DNA of 64,000 bases from Paenibacillus fonticola DSM 21315 (GTDB lineage Bacteria; Bacillota; Bacilli; Paenibacillales; Paenibacillaceae): positions 68,798 through 132,797 of the forward strand of contig NZ_KB907247.1 of the NCBI RefSeq assembly GCF_000381905.1, given 5' to 3'. Under the pieces are notes generated by a model that ran no database searches, was not told the origin of the DNA, and saw only the letters and a list, made by a program, of their open reading frames with translations. Positions 42,112-51,899 of the stretch are shown piece after piece (the stretch's first letter is position 1; each line of letters opens with the position of its first letter). The translations under genes and the position numbers were made by a program.

Positions 42112-43101
42112 ATGAATGCGAAAGTGACGACAGAATTGCAGGGGCCGTCTCCTAAGGTTCCAGGCAGCAGGCCGGTAAAAGAAGACTCGCTGTGGCTCAG
42201 ATTGGGGAGACAGTGGGAATTCCAGATTATGATTTGGCCAGCGCTCCTATTTTTGCTGATTTTCAGCTATGGTCCAATGTGGGGAATTGTAATGGCTTTC
42301 AAGGAGTACAATCTCTTCACAGGACTGAAAGGAAGCCCCTGGGTAGGCTTGGATCAATTTAAAATGTTTATTGAGTCTCCTGAATTTTGGGAGATTATGC
42401 GCAATACGTTCGGGATTAGCCTGCTTAAGCTGTTCATTGGATTTCCGGCGCCGATCATTCTTGCCTTGATGCTGAATGAGGTCGGGGGGCTATTTAAGCG
42501 TGTCGTGCAAACGGTAACCTACATTCCGCACTTTATGTCCTGGGTAGTCATATCCGGAATGGCATTTTCGATGCTGGCTGTAGACGGCGGTTCCATAAAC
42601 AGTCTGCTTATCGCCTTGAAGCTGATTGATGAGCCGATTAACTGGATGTCTACACCTTCCTACTTTTGGGGAGTGGTGACAGGGCTGAATGTCTGGAAGG
42701 AAATCGGTTTTGGCTCCATAGTATATTTGGCAGCGATCCTCGGGATTGACCCAGCGCTGTACGAATCAGCGTCGATTGATGGGGCAAACCGATTTAAGCA
42801 AATTTTCAAAATTACGCTGCCGAGCATTGCGCCTGTTATGATCATTTTCTTAATATTGGCGATCGGAAATACGCTGAACGCAGGCTATGAGGATATTCTC
42901 GTCCTGACGAAAAATTTGAACAATGGCATACTGCTTCCTGTAGCCAATGTTATTGATACTTATGTGTATCAAATGGGCATATTGAACCAGCGCTTTTCCT
43001 ATGCGACAGCTGTCGGGCTGTTCAAATCGCTATTGAGTGTTACGCTGCTGGTTACCGCTAACAGAATCGCAAGAAAAATGGGGAATACGAGCCTGTGGTA
43101 A
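42112..43101 (+). CDS. Sugar ABC transporter permease (LplB-like)
   Basis: A 329-aa binding-protein-dependent permease of the LplB/MalF type with six membrane segments. The EAA motif ESASIDGANRFKQIFKITLP is near residues 222-241. No ATPase gene lies in the operon, as usual for Paenibacillus oligosaccharide importers that share an MsmX-type ATPase. First gene of a permease-permease-binding protein set, followed by a two-component system. The substrate, probably an oligosaccharide, cannot be named. Confidence 0.9.
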   Translation: MNAKVTTELQGPSPKVPGSRPVKEDSLWLRLGRQWEFQIMIWPALLFLLIFSYGPMWGIVMAFKEYNLFTGLKGSPWVGLDQFKMFIESPEFWEIMRNTFGISLLKLFIGFPAPIILALMLNEVGGLFKRVVQTVTYIPHFMSWVVISGMAFSMLAVDGGSINSLLIALKLIDEPINWMSTPSYFWGVVTGLNVWKEIGFGSIVYLAAILGIDPALYESASIDGANRFKQIFKITLPSIAPVMIIFLILAIGNTLNAGYEDILVLTKNLNNGILLPVANVIDTYVYQMGILNQRFSYATAVGLFKSLLSVTLLVTANRIARKMGNTSLW

Positions 43102-43125
43102 CACACGGACGGAGGTGAAGACAAT

Positions 43126-44013
43126 ATGAAATTATCCGCTGGCGATAAAGTGATGAAGCTGATTATATATATTCTGTTAACGTTTCTAGCTTTTATTACA
43201 TTTTATCCGTTTTGGAACTCGCTGGTATTATCATTTAACGTAGGCTCAGATACCTCATTAGGCGGCGTTACCTTCTGGCCTCGCAAATTTACATTGGAAA
43301 ATTATCAGATCGTCTTTAAGGAAAAACATATTTATCAAGCATACATCATTACCATTTTGAGAACGGGCTTGGGAACTGTGCTTTCCATGTTTTTCACGGC
43401 GTTATTCGCTTATGCCATGTCCAAGAAAGGGATTATATTCAAAAAGTTTTATATGCTGCTCGCTGTATTCACGATGTTTTTTAACGGCGGCTTGATCCCC
43501 TACTTTATTCTTGTATATAACATTGGGCTGTATGATACCTTTACGTTCTTGCTCATCCACGGGATGATCAGTGTCTATAATATGATTATATTTCGGACGT
43601 TCTTCATGGAATTGCCGGACGGATTGGAAGAGTCGGCCAGAATAGATGGCTGCAGCAACTTGGGGGTATTTTTCCGGATTGTACTGCCTGTTTCCGGCCC
43701 GGTATTAGCTACGCTATCCCTGTTTACGGCGGTTTTCCTCTGGAATGACTGGTTTACGCCGGCGGTGTTTATTAACAGCCAGAACCTGATTCCGCTGCAG
43801 ACACTGCTAGTGCAAATTATTAACGCCGGAGCGACAGCTAGTTTGCTGACTAACTTGAACTCTTACGCCCAAAGCATGGTGCAAAATACGGTAACCGTAA
43901 AAGCGCTGCAAATGGCTACGATGATGGTGGCAACCTTGCCGATTTTGATGATTTATCCATTTTTGCAAAAGTATTTTGTTAAAGGCGTCTTGGTAGGTTC
44001 ATTAAAAGAGTAG
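43126..44013 (+). CDS. Sugar ABC transporter permease (LplC-like)
   Basis: A 295-aa MalG/LplC-type permease with six membrane segments and the EAA motif EESARIDGCSNLGVFFRIVLP. It ends with the VKGVLVGSLKE tail typical of this subfamily. ATG follows GGAGGTGAAG; 24 bases separate it from the first permease gene. Confidence 0.9.
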   Translation: MKLSAGDKVMKLIIYILLTFLAFITFYPFWNSLVLSFNVGSDTSLGGVTFWPRKFTLENYQIVFKEKHIYQAYIITILRTGLGTVLSMFFTALFAYAMSKKGIIFKKFYMLLAVFTMFFNGGLIPYFILVYNIGLYDTFTFLLIHGMISVYNMIIFRTFFMELPDGLEESARIDGCSNLGVFFRIVLPVSGPVLATLSLFTAVFLWNDWFTPAVFINSQNLIPLQTLLVQIINAGATASLLTNLNSYAQSMVQNTVTVKALQMATMMVATLPILMIYPFLQKYFVKGVLVGSLKE

Positions 44014-44098
44014 ATTTATATATTGGGTTATTGAGCTGGCTGGTCATTTGACCGATCGGCATATAACATAAAATGCAGTAGGTGAAAGGAGAAATGAA

Positions 44099-45814
44099 AT
44101 GAATAGAAAGAAATCGTTTCGGGGTCTGCTGGCGATCGTTATCGGATTATCGCTCATGCTGACCGCCTGCTCCGGAAGCAAGGGGGGAAATACAAGCGAG
44201 CCCGCGAATAATGCGGCTGCCGCTAACAGCACGAATCAGACGGAACAGCCGAAAGGCGGGGAAGCCGTATCTACAAATCCTAGAGAAAAAGTAAAACCCG
44301 TAACATTTACCCAGTTTGTCAACTATGACTGGTACACCGCTCCGACCTGGGACGAGCGTCCGCATGGGCAGTGGATTACGGAAAACCTCGGCGTAACGAT
44401 GGAGCCTGTACAATCCAACGGTGCGGCTGCGACGAAGCTGAATTCCATGATCGTTTCTGGACAACTGCCTGACACGATCGTGCTTGACCGCGGCAAAGAC
44501 GTTGAACGTATGGTAGATGCGGGCAAGCTGGTCGCCTTGGATCCTTATTTAGAGAAGTACCCTGAATTTGTTGCCACAGTCGGAGAAGAGACGCTGAACA
44601 TGCTGCGCAGCGGTGACGGCAAGCTCTATCAAATTCCGAACTGGTTTATAAGTGGGGACAACGGCAACGGTAATGCCGCATACCTTGTTAACAGCAAAAT
44701 TTACAATGAACTCGGAGCTCCTGCTCTCGAAACCTGGTCCGATCTGGAAGCGTATTTGAAGCTGGTCAAGCAAAAATATCCCGATATCGTTCCTTTGGAT
44801 TTCGGTGAAATTCGTGATGGCGAATCTCAAATGCTCGGGATGCTCTATAGTGGGGCCGCTAACGATCGTACGCCCGCCTTCATTTCCGCTGGATCAGGAA
44901 GCGTGTTTGGCATCCCTAACGGTGACAAGCTCACTTCAATGTATGAAGATGAAGCGTTTGTGAAAACGGCCTTATTCGCCAACCATATTATGCGTGAAGG
45001 CTTAACTTCACAAGATGCATTTACGCAAACCCGCGATCAAATTCTTGAGAAGTTGAAAAAAGGTAAAATCGCCGTCTTTGCCGCTTACGATGCTGTAGTA
45101 GAAGGTATCGGCAGGGAGGCGAACAACCAATTGAAAGCGATCGATCCGGCAGACGGATACGACGTCATTTGGCCAATCCATGATGAAGGCGTTGACAAGG
45201 GCAAGGTTTATCCTAGCGGATACAATACACTCGGCTGGAACGTAAACGTTATTACTACGAACGCCAAAGATCCGGAAGCCATTTTTGCTTATATGAACTG
45301 GGCCGTTAGCGAAGAAGGCCAGCGCATATTCTTCTTTGGTCCGGAAGGGTTGTTCTATGATACGGTTGAGGATGGCGTACCGGTTCCAAACGATGCTTAC
45401 ATCGATCGCGATCCGAAGAAATACGACGAGTTGAAAATCGGAGAATTTAACTGGTACGGCAATACCAGTTATGTGGATACTACGAAAGGAAAGAGAGAGC
45501 AATTGCTGCCTGGCGAAGCGCAGGATTGGACGACAGTCGCCCAAACGACGGTATCCTTTCTAACTTCGATGAATCTGACCGAATTCTCCAACCTCGATCC
45601 GGTTCCAAACTCCAAAGAAGGCATTATCATGCAGCGCTTGAGAGACCATTACAAGCAGGTTATTCCTAAGGTCGTATTCGCGAAGAGCGAAGAAGAAGCT
45701 AGAAAGTTGATCGATGAAGCGAAAGCGGAGGCTGACAAGCTCGGCTATCCGCAGCTGCTGGAATGGAAAACGGCCAAATGGCAAGAGAATCTTAAAATTA
45801 TGGGAAAGAAATAA
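44099..45814 (+). CDS. Extracellular sugar-binding lipoprotein (LplA-like)
   Basis: A 571-aa solute-binding protein with a type II signal peptide (lipobox LTAC, Cys24), an Asn/Gly/Thr-rich linker and a large family-1 type binding domain. The length is characteristic of the long LplA-like proteins of Paenibacillus. Conserved features include SGQLPDTIVLDRG and the late MNWAVSEEGQRIFFFGPEG. Expressed with the two permeases, then closed by a terminator before the regulator genes. Confidence 0.9.
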   Translation: MNRKKSFRGLLAIVIGLSLMLTACSGSKGGNTSEPANNAAAANSTNQTEQPKGGEAVSTNPREKVKPVTFTQFVNYDWYTAPTWDERPHGQWITENLGVTMEPVQSNGAAATKLNSMIVSGQLPDTIVLDRGKDVERMVDAGKLVALDPYLEKYPEFVATVGEETLNMLRSGDGKLYQIPNWFISGDNGNGNAAYLVNSKIYNELGAPALETWSDLEAYLKLVKQKYPDIVPLDFGEIRDGESQMLGMLYSGAANDRTPAFISAGSGSVFGIPNGDKLTSMYEDEAFVKTALFANHIMREGLTSQDAFTQTRDQILEKLKKGKIAVFAAYDAVVEGIGREANNQLKAIDPADGYDVIWPIHDEGVDKGKVYPSGYNTLGWNVNVITTNAKDPEAIFAYMNWAVSEEGQRIFFFGPEGLFYDTVEDGVPVPNDAYIDRDPKKYDELKIGEFNWYGNTSYVDTTKGKREQLLPGEAQDWTTVAQTTVSFLTSMNLTEFSNLDPVPNSKEGIIMQRLRDHYKQVIPKVVFAKSEEEARKLIDEAKAEADKLGYPQLLEWKTAKWQENLKIMGKK

Positions 45815-45830
45815 CTGGAATCTACTCCAC

Positions 45831-45866
45831 GAGAGGATATACTTAGGTATATCCTCTCTCTGAATT
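45831..45866 (+). terminator. Hairpin between transporter and regulator genes
   Basis: GAGAGGATATAC / GTATATCCTCTC perfect 12-base stem with a short loop and a T-rich tail. Partial readthrough to the downstream regulator is possible. Confidence 0.8.
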
Positions 45867-45887
45867 TATTTTATAAGGAGCAATAGT

Positions 45888-47456
45888 ATGTATAGAGCAA
45901 TGCTGGTTGATGACGAGAACTTCGATTTGGTAGGCATGCAGAAGCTCATCCCGTGGAGCTCGCTAGAAATTGATGTCGTATACAGCACGAGTAGTTCCCT
46001 TGCCGCACTTGATTATGTACATAACCATGAAATCGATATACTTATTACCGATATTAAGATGCCCGTGATGTCCGGCATTGAGCTGGCCAGATTAGCTTTG
46101 GAAGTAAATCCGCAGCTTAAAACAGTGTTTATCAGCGGGTATCAAAACTTTGATTTTGCCAAGCAGGCCCTTCAATTGAAGGCCGATGGCTATATTCTTA
46201 AGCCGATAGACGATAACGAAATCATATCAACTCTCCAGGAAGTTGTAGCCGGATTATCCGTCCGCTTACATGAGAAAAGCGATAATGCACTGCTGAATGA
46301 CTTTGACTTTATCCGGAATGATTTTCTGCTCCATTTGCTGGAGGGAACGATTGATGAAATTACATTGGCCGCTTTTCTTCGCAAGTACCCGATGGATCTT
46401 CCCAGCGGCAAGGCGCATGCCGTTATCGTAGAGATCGACGATGTGATCAACAAGCGGGGCGGGAGCGGAGAGCAGGAGGATTTGCACCATATATATGAGC
46501 TGCTTGAAGCTTATATATCCGCCCGGCAGCTAGGCCACATTTGCCGCCTTACACCGAACCGGCTGGGCATCATTTATTTAGCGGACCCGAGCAGTCTGCA
46601 GGTTGAACTGGAAGGCTTGCTGGCCGAAATCCGGGCAAAGACAGACTGTACAGCTACTGTTGCTTACGGGCGGCTGGCGGATGTGAATACGGAGCTGCCG
46701 GTCTCGTATCGTGAGGCCGTTTACTTTATCAGCTGTAAAATGTTTTTTGGTAAAGACAGAGTGATTGATCCAGGGGAAGCCCGGCAATTCAGCATCAAAA
46801 GCACGAAAGACGTCAATACGAGCCTGGACGAATTATTTCAGGCGATCACCAGCTATGAACTGGTGGCGATATGCGATGTGCTCGAGGAATTGTTTGAAAG
46901 TGTGAAGAAGTTTGCAGAGCCGGTCAAGGTGTATCATTTCTCGAGACATCTGATTGCGCGGTTTGAAGGTTATCTCAAGGCTTCTGGGAGGAATGTTCCA
47001 GCTTCAGCCATGGAAGGGTGGAGTGAAGAAAGTCTCGCTTATGTGGAGAAGTTTGAGACTATCGAGGAAATTAAATCCTGGCTGCGGCGCAGGGCGTTTG
47101 AGCTGTCGGAAATGCTGCATATGAGCAAGCAAAAAAGCTCCTGGAAGCTGCTCTCTCAAATTGAGTTTTATGTGAGAACGCATCTTTCCCGCGACATTAC
47201 TCTAAAGGAAACCGCGGCTCATTTCGCTTATTCCCCCAATCATTTTGGCGTATTATTCAAAGAACAGACCGGGATGAGCTTCAATGATTTTGTAGTGCAG
47301 GAGCGGATGGAGCGGGCGAAGAAGCTGCTTCAATCCCCATCGCTCAAAGTATATGAAGTGGCGGAAGAAGTAGGCTACAGAAGTTTGACTTACTTCAGCC
47401 GAACCTTTAGAGAAATGTTCGGGATAACGCCCGGTGAATACAGGAAGCAGGTGTAG
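45888..47456 (+). CDS. AraC-type response regulator (YesN-like)
   Basis: A 522-aa response regulator: CheY-like receiver (residues 1-120) with Asp8/Asp9 and phospho-acceptor Asp55 (ILITDIKMP), a long central linker, and a C-terminal AraC-type double helix-turn-helix (about 420-520, ending FGITPGEYRKQ). Such YesN proteins usually control the sugar transporter encoded beside them. The histidine kinase gene follows two bases after its stop. ATG after AAGGAGCAAT. Confidence 0.93.
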   Translation: MYRAMLVDDENFDLVGMQKLIPWSSLEIDVVYSTSSSLAALDYVHNHEIDILITDIKMPVMSGIELARLALEVNPQLKTVFISGYQNFDFAKQALQLKADGYILKPIDDNEIISTLQEVVAGLSVRLHEKSDNALLNDFDFIRNDFLLHLLEGTIDEITLAAFLRKYPMDLPSGKAHAVIVEIDDVINKRGGSGEQEDLHHIYELLEAYISARQLGHICRLTPNRLGIIYLADPSSLQVELEGLLAEIRAKTDCTATVAYGRLADVNTELPVSYREAVYFISCKMFFGKDRVIDPGEARQFSIKSTKDVNTSLDELFQAITSYELVAICDVLEELFESVKKFAEPVKVYHFSRHLIARFEGYLKASGRNVPASAMEGWSEESLAYVEKFETIEEIKSWLRRRAFELSEMLHMSKQKSSWKLLSQIEFYVRTHLSRDITLKETAAHFAYSPNHFGVLFKEQTGMSFNDFVVQERMERAKKLLQSPSLKVYEVAEEVGYRSLTYFSRTFREMFGITPGEYRKQV

Positions 47457-47458
47457 GT

Positions 47459-49186
47459 ATGAAGCACGTCCGGCCTGGCTACATCCCTTTCCAGTATAAG
47501 CTGCTCATTTCTTATGTTCTTCTGTTAATTATTCCTATAGGCGTCATCGGTATTTATTCGTACTTGTCATCTTCAGCGGCCATTGAACGGAATACCCGGA
47601 ACAATCTGGAGGTGGCCGTAAACCAAATCAGCAGCAATGTGCAGTATCGCGTAGTCGATATCAAGCGCAGCGCGGAAGAATTATACGATGATCAGCTGCT
47701 GTCGCGCTACTTAAATGGCCGTTACGAATACTGGGATCGCTTTCAAGTAACGACTCAGTATGTTCAGCCCCGCCTTGAATCAGCTGTACATTTGCCCAAG
47801 CCCAACATCCGGCTTACTTTATATTTAGAGGAGCCCGCGATCGGGGAAATCTATTATGAAGAGACCGAGCAGGCGCTGACAGCTGGGGAGCGCTTGTATC
47901 AGATCAGATATGCAAACCGGGTTGTGGATGAACCCTGGTACCGGTCGTTGAACCTGCCCTATGATGGTTTCGATTGGAAGCAGGTAAGTAGTGATGAGAA
48001 ATTCGGATATATATCGCTCCTGCAGCCGATGATCAACTATGAAACGCTCGGGACGATCGGCTTGATCCGAGTATCCGTAAAGCTGAAGGACATTTTCGGG
48101 GACGTGGATGTGAATCAGCTGGGCGAGGAAACGAAGTTATTTGTTCTGGATGAGAACAGTAATTTACTCTATCCGGCCAGTATGGCCGACTTTTCCGAAT
48201 CGCTATTAAATGATGAGAGATATTTGAAAATAACGAAAGAAATCGATCATCTTTCCGTGAGTCTCGTCGCGCTGATTCCCTATCAATCTTTCAAAGAAGA
48301 TTCTATCAAAGTACGCAACTTAACGATTCTCATTTGTTTGCTTAGTCTTATTGTGATGACTTTTACCAGCTATCTGATCGCCAAAACTTTGACGAAATGG
48401 ATAACGAAGCTGACTTTTTCTTTACGCTCCTTCAAGGAAGGAGAGTATAGCCGCCGTATTCATTATCGTGGAAAGGATGAGTTCGCACTTATTGCCCAGT
48501 CCTTTAATGACATGGCTTCCACGACCCAGAAGCTGATTGATGAAGTTTATATAAGCAAGCTGGAGAAAAAGGAAGCGGAGCTGCAAATTTTGCATTCGCA
48601 AATTAATCCACATTTTCTATACAACACATTCTCCTCGATTAGCCGTATGGCTAAGCTCGGTGAAATAAACAAGCTTCATGAGATCATCCGCGAGTTGGCC
48701 AAATTTTATCGTCTGACGCTGAACAAAGGCGAAATGCTGATCTCCGTTGAGAAAGAGCTGCAAATTATCGAGGCTTATCTGAACATCCAAAATATTAAAT
48801 ATGCGGATCGCATCAATATGTCCATTTCCGCTGACCCGGGGACGGAAAATTTTGAAACCGTCAAGTTCATTCTTCAGCCTTTCGTCGAGAACGTGCTTGA
48901 ACATGCCTGGTACGATGATGAAATAACCATTCAAATTCGTGTGTTTTGTGATGGCAGCAACAATATGGTTATGGAAGTGAACGATAACGGACTTGGGATG
49001 AAGCAGGAGATGGTAAATCAAATTTTGGGCACGGGAGATAAGATCGGCTATGGCATCCGTAACGTGGATCAGAGAATAAAGCTCCATTACGGCAAAGAGT
49101 ATGGGGTATCCCTGACGAGCAAGGTTGGTGAGGGGACGTCAGTCAGTATCGTACTGCCAAAAGTTCTATATGACAGCAGCAACTAA
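47459..49186 (+). CDS. Sensor histidine kinase (YesM-like)
   Basis: A 575-aa membrane kinase: first span (about 15-35), an extracellular sensing domain (35-285), second span (about 286-305), HAMP domain (305-360), and a His_kinase/HATPase module. The phospho-acceptor His385 is in SQINPHFLYNT, with N-box NDNGLGM. Partner of the YesN-like regulator and probable sensor for the sugar brought in by the adjacent transporter. Confidence 0.93.
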   Translation: MKHVRPGYIPFQYKLLISYVLLLIIPIGVIGIYSYLSSSAAIERNTRNNLEVAVNQISSNVQYRVVDIKRSAEELYDDQLLSRYLNGRYEYWDRFQVTTQYVQPRLESAVHLPKPNIRLTLYLEEPAIGEIYYEETEQALTAGERLYQIRYANRVVDEPWYRSLNLPYDGFDWKQVSSDEKFGYISLLQPMINYETLGTIGLIRVSVKLKDIFGDVDVNQLGEETKLFVLDENSNLLYPASMADFSESLLNDERYLKITKEIDHLSVSLVALIPYQSFKEDSIKVRNLTILICLLSLIVMTFTSYLIAKTLTKWITKLTFSLRSFKEGEYSRRIHYRGKDEFALIAQSFNDMASTTQKLIDEVYISKLEKKEAELQILHSQINPHFLYNTFSSISRMAKLGEINKLHEIIRELAKFYRLTLNKGEMLISVEKELQIIEAYLNIQNIKYADRINMSISADPGTENFETVKFILQPFVENVLEHAWYDDEITIQIRVFCDGSNNMVMEVNDNGLGMKQEMVNQILGTGDKIGYGIRNVDQRIKLHYGKEYGVSLTSKVGEGTSVSIVLPKVLYDSSN

Positions 49187-49309
49187 AATAAGGTGCCGTT
49201 GGATCGTCTCATCATTACGAGGGAAGCGAGGGTCCTACCCGTTTTATTGTGGGAACGCCTGTAATCATCTATACTTGAGAGGAGTATAGTTGTGAGGAGG
49301 AGAAGGACG

Positions 49310-50083
49310 TTGGTGGGAAAAGTCGTTCTGATTACAGGAAGCGCCAAAGGCTTAGGGAAAAAAACAGCGCTGACTTTGGCAGAGCAAGGCTGCCATATCG
49401 CACTGAATTATGTACATAGTGAATCGGAAGCCCGCGCCCTTCAGTCGGAGATTGAACAGCTTGGGGTACGATGTATCGCTGTACAGGCCGATATTTCCAA
49501 GCGAGATGAAATTGAGTCGTTAGCGGCACAAGTTTGCAGCGATCTTGGAACGATCGACATCCTTGTAAACAACGCAGGTCCTTTTATACGGGAGCGCCGA
49601 TTGTTTACCGACTACAGCCAGACAGATATTTTGGCTATGATTGACGGTAATTTGGTCGGAGCAATGCTTCTTGATCATCTTGTCCTTCCAGGCATGAGGG
49701 AAAAGGGCTGGGGACGAATTATTCATTTCGGCTTTGGTCATGCTGCAGAGTCGAGAGCTTGGCCGCATCGTGCGGTGTATGCTGCTGCCAAAACGGGGCT
49801 TGTCTCCTTTACGAAGACTCTGGCGGTGGAAGAGGCTCCGTACGGCATTACTGTCAATATGGTGTGCCCCGGCGATATTCGGGGACAAAATAAAGAAATG
49901 TCGATTGCCGAAGTCCGGGAGCTGTCGGATCAGGAGACCCCCTTGGGCCGGCCGGGAAGCGGCGAGGATATTGCCCGTGTCATTTCATTTTTGTGCCATG
50001 CGAATTCCGATTTTATTACCGGCAACATTATGGATATTTCCGGCGGGCTTGACCCGATTCGTCCGTGGATTAAGCGATCATAA
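49310..50083 (+). CDS. Short-chain dehydrogenase/reductase
   Basis: A 257-aa SDR-fold oxidoreductase with the cofactor motif TGSAKGLG near the N-terminus, NNAG, and the active-site Tyr-x3-Lys in VYAAAKTG. It resembles FabG-like 3-oxoacyl-ACP reductases, but the substrate is not determined; the usual active-site Ser position reads FGFGHA, which departs from the common Ser. The TTG at 49310 follows AGGAGG by nine bases; a GTG at 49292 precedes that site. Confidence 0.85.
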   Translation: MVGKVVLITGSAKGLGKKTALTLAEQGCHIALNYVHSESEARALQSEIEQLGVRCIAVQADISKRDEIESLAAQVCSDLGTIDILVNNAGPFIRERRLFTDYSQTDILAMIDGNLVGAMLLDHLVLPGMREKGWGRIIHFGFGHAAESRAWPHRAVYAAAKTGLVSFTKTLAVEEAPYGITVNMVCPGDIRGQNKEMSIAEVRELSDQETPLGRPGSGEDIARVISFLCHANSDFITGNIMDISGGLDPIRPWIKRS

Positions 50084-50089
50084 AATATA

Positions 50090-50127
50090 AAGAAAAAAAC
50101 GACCCTTCCCGTAAAATGGGAAGGGTC
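50090..50127 (-). terminator. Terminator of nfu, possibly bidirectional
   Basis: GACCCTTCCC / GGGAAGGGTC perfect ten-base stem. On the minus strand a run of T follows, ending the nfu transcript; on the plus strand it may end the SDR gene. Confidence 0.88.
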
Positions 50128-50186
50128 AGTGTATTTGTGCTGCATGCAAGGTTGCCGATGCATATTTTGCTTACTGTGAACGGCTA

Positions 50187-50432
50187 TTAGAATACTTGGA
50201 CGACCTCTTGAACGCCTTCCACTTCTTCAAACAGCGCGCGCTCAATACCCGCTTTGAGGGTAATGGTGGAGCTTGGGCAGCTGCCGCATGCACCTACCAG
50301 CTTCAATTTAACGATGCCATCCTCGACATCGACGAGTTCCACGTCACCACCGTCGCGTTGCAGGAAGGGGCGAAGCTTATCCAGAACTTCCAATACCTCG
50401 TCGTATAATTTATCTTGAACATGTTCGCTCAT
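50187..50432 (-). CDS. yutI: NifU-domain Fe-S scaffold protein (YutI/Nfu)
   Basis: An 81-aa protein with the NifU C-terminal domain; C-G-S-C (ACGSCPSST) binds a transient Fe-S cluster for delivery to apo-proteins. The N-terminal [14 protein letters not shown] is typical. Start at 50432 follows AAAGGAGTTG by about seven bases; longer upstream frames are unlikely. It is divergent from yuzB. Confidence 0.93.
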   Translation of the reverse strand: MSEHVQDKLYDEVLEVLDKLRPFLQRDGGDVELVDVEDGIVKLKLVGACGSCPSSTITLKAGIERALFEEVEGVQEVVQVF

Positions 50433-50512
50433 TGTTTTCAACTCCTTTCCTTTATATATTATAGTACAATTAAGCTTAAAATTAAATGGTTCGAAAATGG
50501 GGGACACACAAG

Positions 50513-50740
50513 TTGAAAGTGATCGTTGAGTTTTGCGCCAACAATAGTCACTTCGGCACGGATGAAGTGATGAAGAAGCTGCAGCAGCATCCTGATTGTG
50601 AGGTTTATGAATACGGCTGCCTTACAGGATGCGGCATGTGCTATTTGACGCCTTATGCGCTCGTTGACGGCGAGACCGTCGAGGCCGAGACGGCGGAGGC
50701 ATTGTACGATGTTATCCTTGCCCTTATTAATTCAAATTAA
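50513..50740 (+). CDS. yuzB: DUF1450 protein (YuzB-like)
   Basis: A 75-aa protein with four cysteines, one in VEFCANN and a cluster in [12 protein letters not shown], typical of the YuzB/DUF1450 group next to nfu and NDH-2-like genes in Bacillus. The C-x3-C-x2-C spacing suggests metal or Fe-S binding, unproven. TTG start at 50513; ribosome-binding site weak (GGGGGACA). Confidence 0.85.
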   Translation: MKVIVEFCANNSHFGTDEVMKKLQQHPDCEVYEYGCLTGCGMCYLTPYALVDGETVEAETAEALYDVILALINSN

Positions 50741-50778
50741 AAGCAACGGACCGCGATTTATCCGAACTTCGAATGATC

Positions 50779-51840
50779 TTATCCGATATGAAACTTGGAT
50801 AACCACAGAACGCCTGTCTTTAAAATCCGCGGAACCCGCCCGGTTACCTGGGCTTTGCCCATTAAGCCAAAGCCGGCCTTTTTGCCCAAAGAGCCGAGCG
50901 TTCCTTTAAGCTTCAGCCGCTGCAGCTTCGGTTCCTCGCCTCGCCATAATGAGGAGGCAATTTGTGCGATTTGCTGGCCCTGGCCCTCTGCCACCTGAGC
51001 GCTTGGGGCGAACGGAAGGCTGGCGCAGTCCCCGCAAACGAAGACTTCCGGATAGTCCGGAATTTGATAATATGCGTTAAGCAGCACCCGTCCCTGCCGG
51101 TCCTTCTCGACTGCTAAATTTTGTACGAGAGCCGGAGGTTGAATGCCTGCCGTCCAAATCGTGACATCAGACGCAATTTCACCGTCTGCATGGTAGATAA
51201 CCCCGTTCTCCAATTTTGTGGTGGAGATGTTTGACAGTGTCGCTACCTCATGCTCCTCAAACCATTTGGTTACGTATCCTGATACTTTCGGCGGGAACCC
51301 GCCGAGCACCCGTGAGCCGCGATCGATGATGCTGATGTTGAGATCGGGACGGCTCTCACGAAGCTCGGCGGCAATCTCCACGCCGCTGAGCCCCCCGCCA
51401 ATAACATTGACCTTGCCGTAAGGCTTAACGTTGTTTAGCTGCAAATAGGCTTCCCGTACAGCAGAGAAGGACTGAATTCCGTAGGAATGCTCTTCGGCAC
51501 CCGGAATTTGATGATAATTATCAGTACAGCCGAGAGCTATAACGAGCTGATCGTATTCCAGCGGATCCCCCTGCTGGAAGTGGATGAGACGATGGCTCAG
51601 ATCGATGGAGCTGACTTCCCCATACTTGATCTGCAGCCCCGAATAGTTAGGAAAGGGCACGCGCAGCTCATAATCGGACACGGTGCCGGCCGCCAGGGCA
51701 TAGTATTCCGTCTTCAGGCTATGAAAAGGCAGCCGGTCAACTAATGTGACTTGAACATCCGATGGGATGTGTCCTTTGAACAGTTCATGAATAACGGCGG
51801 TTCCTCCGTAGCCCCCACCAAGAATGACGAATTGTTTCAT
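50779..51840 (-). CDS. yutJ: NAD(P)/FAD-dependent oxidoreductase, NDH-2-like (YutJ)
   Basis: A 353-aa two-dinucleotide-binding protein: FAD motif GGGYGGTA near the start, NAD(P) motif GGGLSGVE around 150, and a second FAD-contact region VFVCGDCASLPF near 270. The C-terminal part is shorter than that of bona fide type II NADH dehydrogenases (the 397-aa Ndh at 58.5 kb), so quinone reduction is likely but not proven. Converges on yuzB and lies downstream of mqnE. Confidence 0.87.
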   Translation of the reverse strand: MKQFVILGGGYGGTAVIHELFKGHIPSDVQVTLVDRLPFHSLKTEYYALAAGTVSDYELRVPFPNYSGLQIKYGEVSSIDLSHRLIHFQQGDPLEYDQLVIALGCTDNYHQIPGAEEHSYGIQSFSAVREAYLQLNNVKPYGKVNVIGGGLSGVEIAAELRESRPDLNISIIDRGSRVLGGFPPKVSGYVTKWFEEHEVATLSNISTTKLENGVIYHADGEIASDVTIWTAGIQPPALVQNLAVEKDRQGRVLLNAYYQIPDYPEVFVCGDCASLPFAPSAQVAEGQGQQIAQIASSLWRGEEPKLQRLKLKGTLGSLGKKAGFGLMGKAQVTGRVPRILKTGVLWLSKFHIG

Positions 51841-51899
51841 CTCATTGATGTCCTTTCTACCCGGTCTCCAACTTTTGCAGAAGGAGGCCCAGAAGGCTT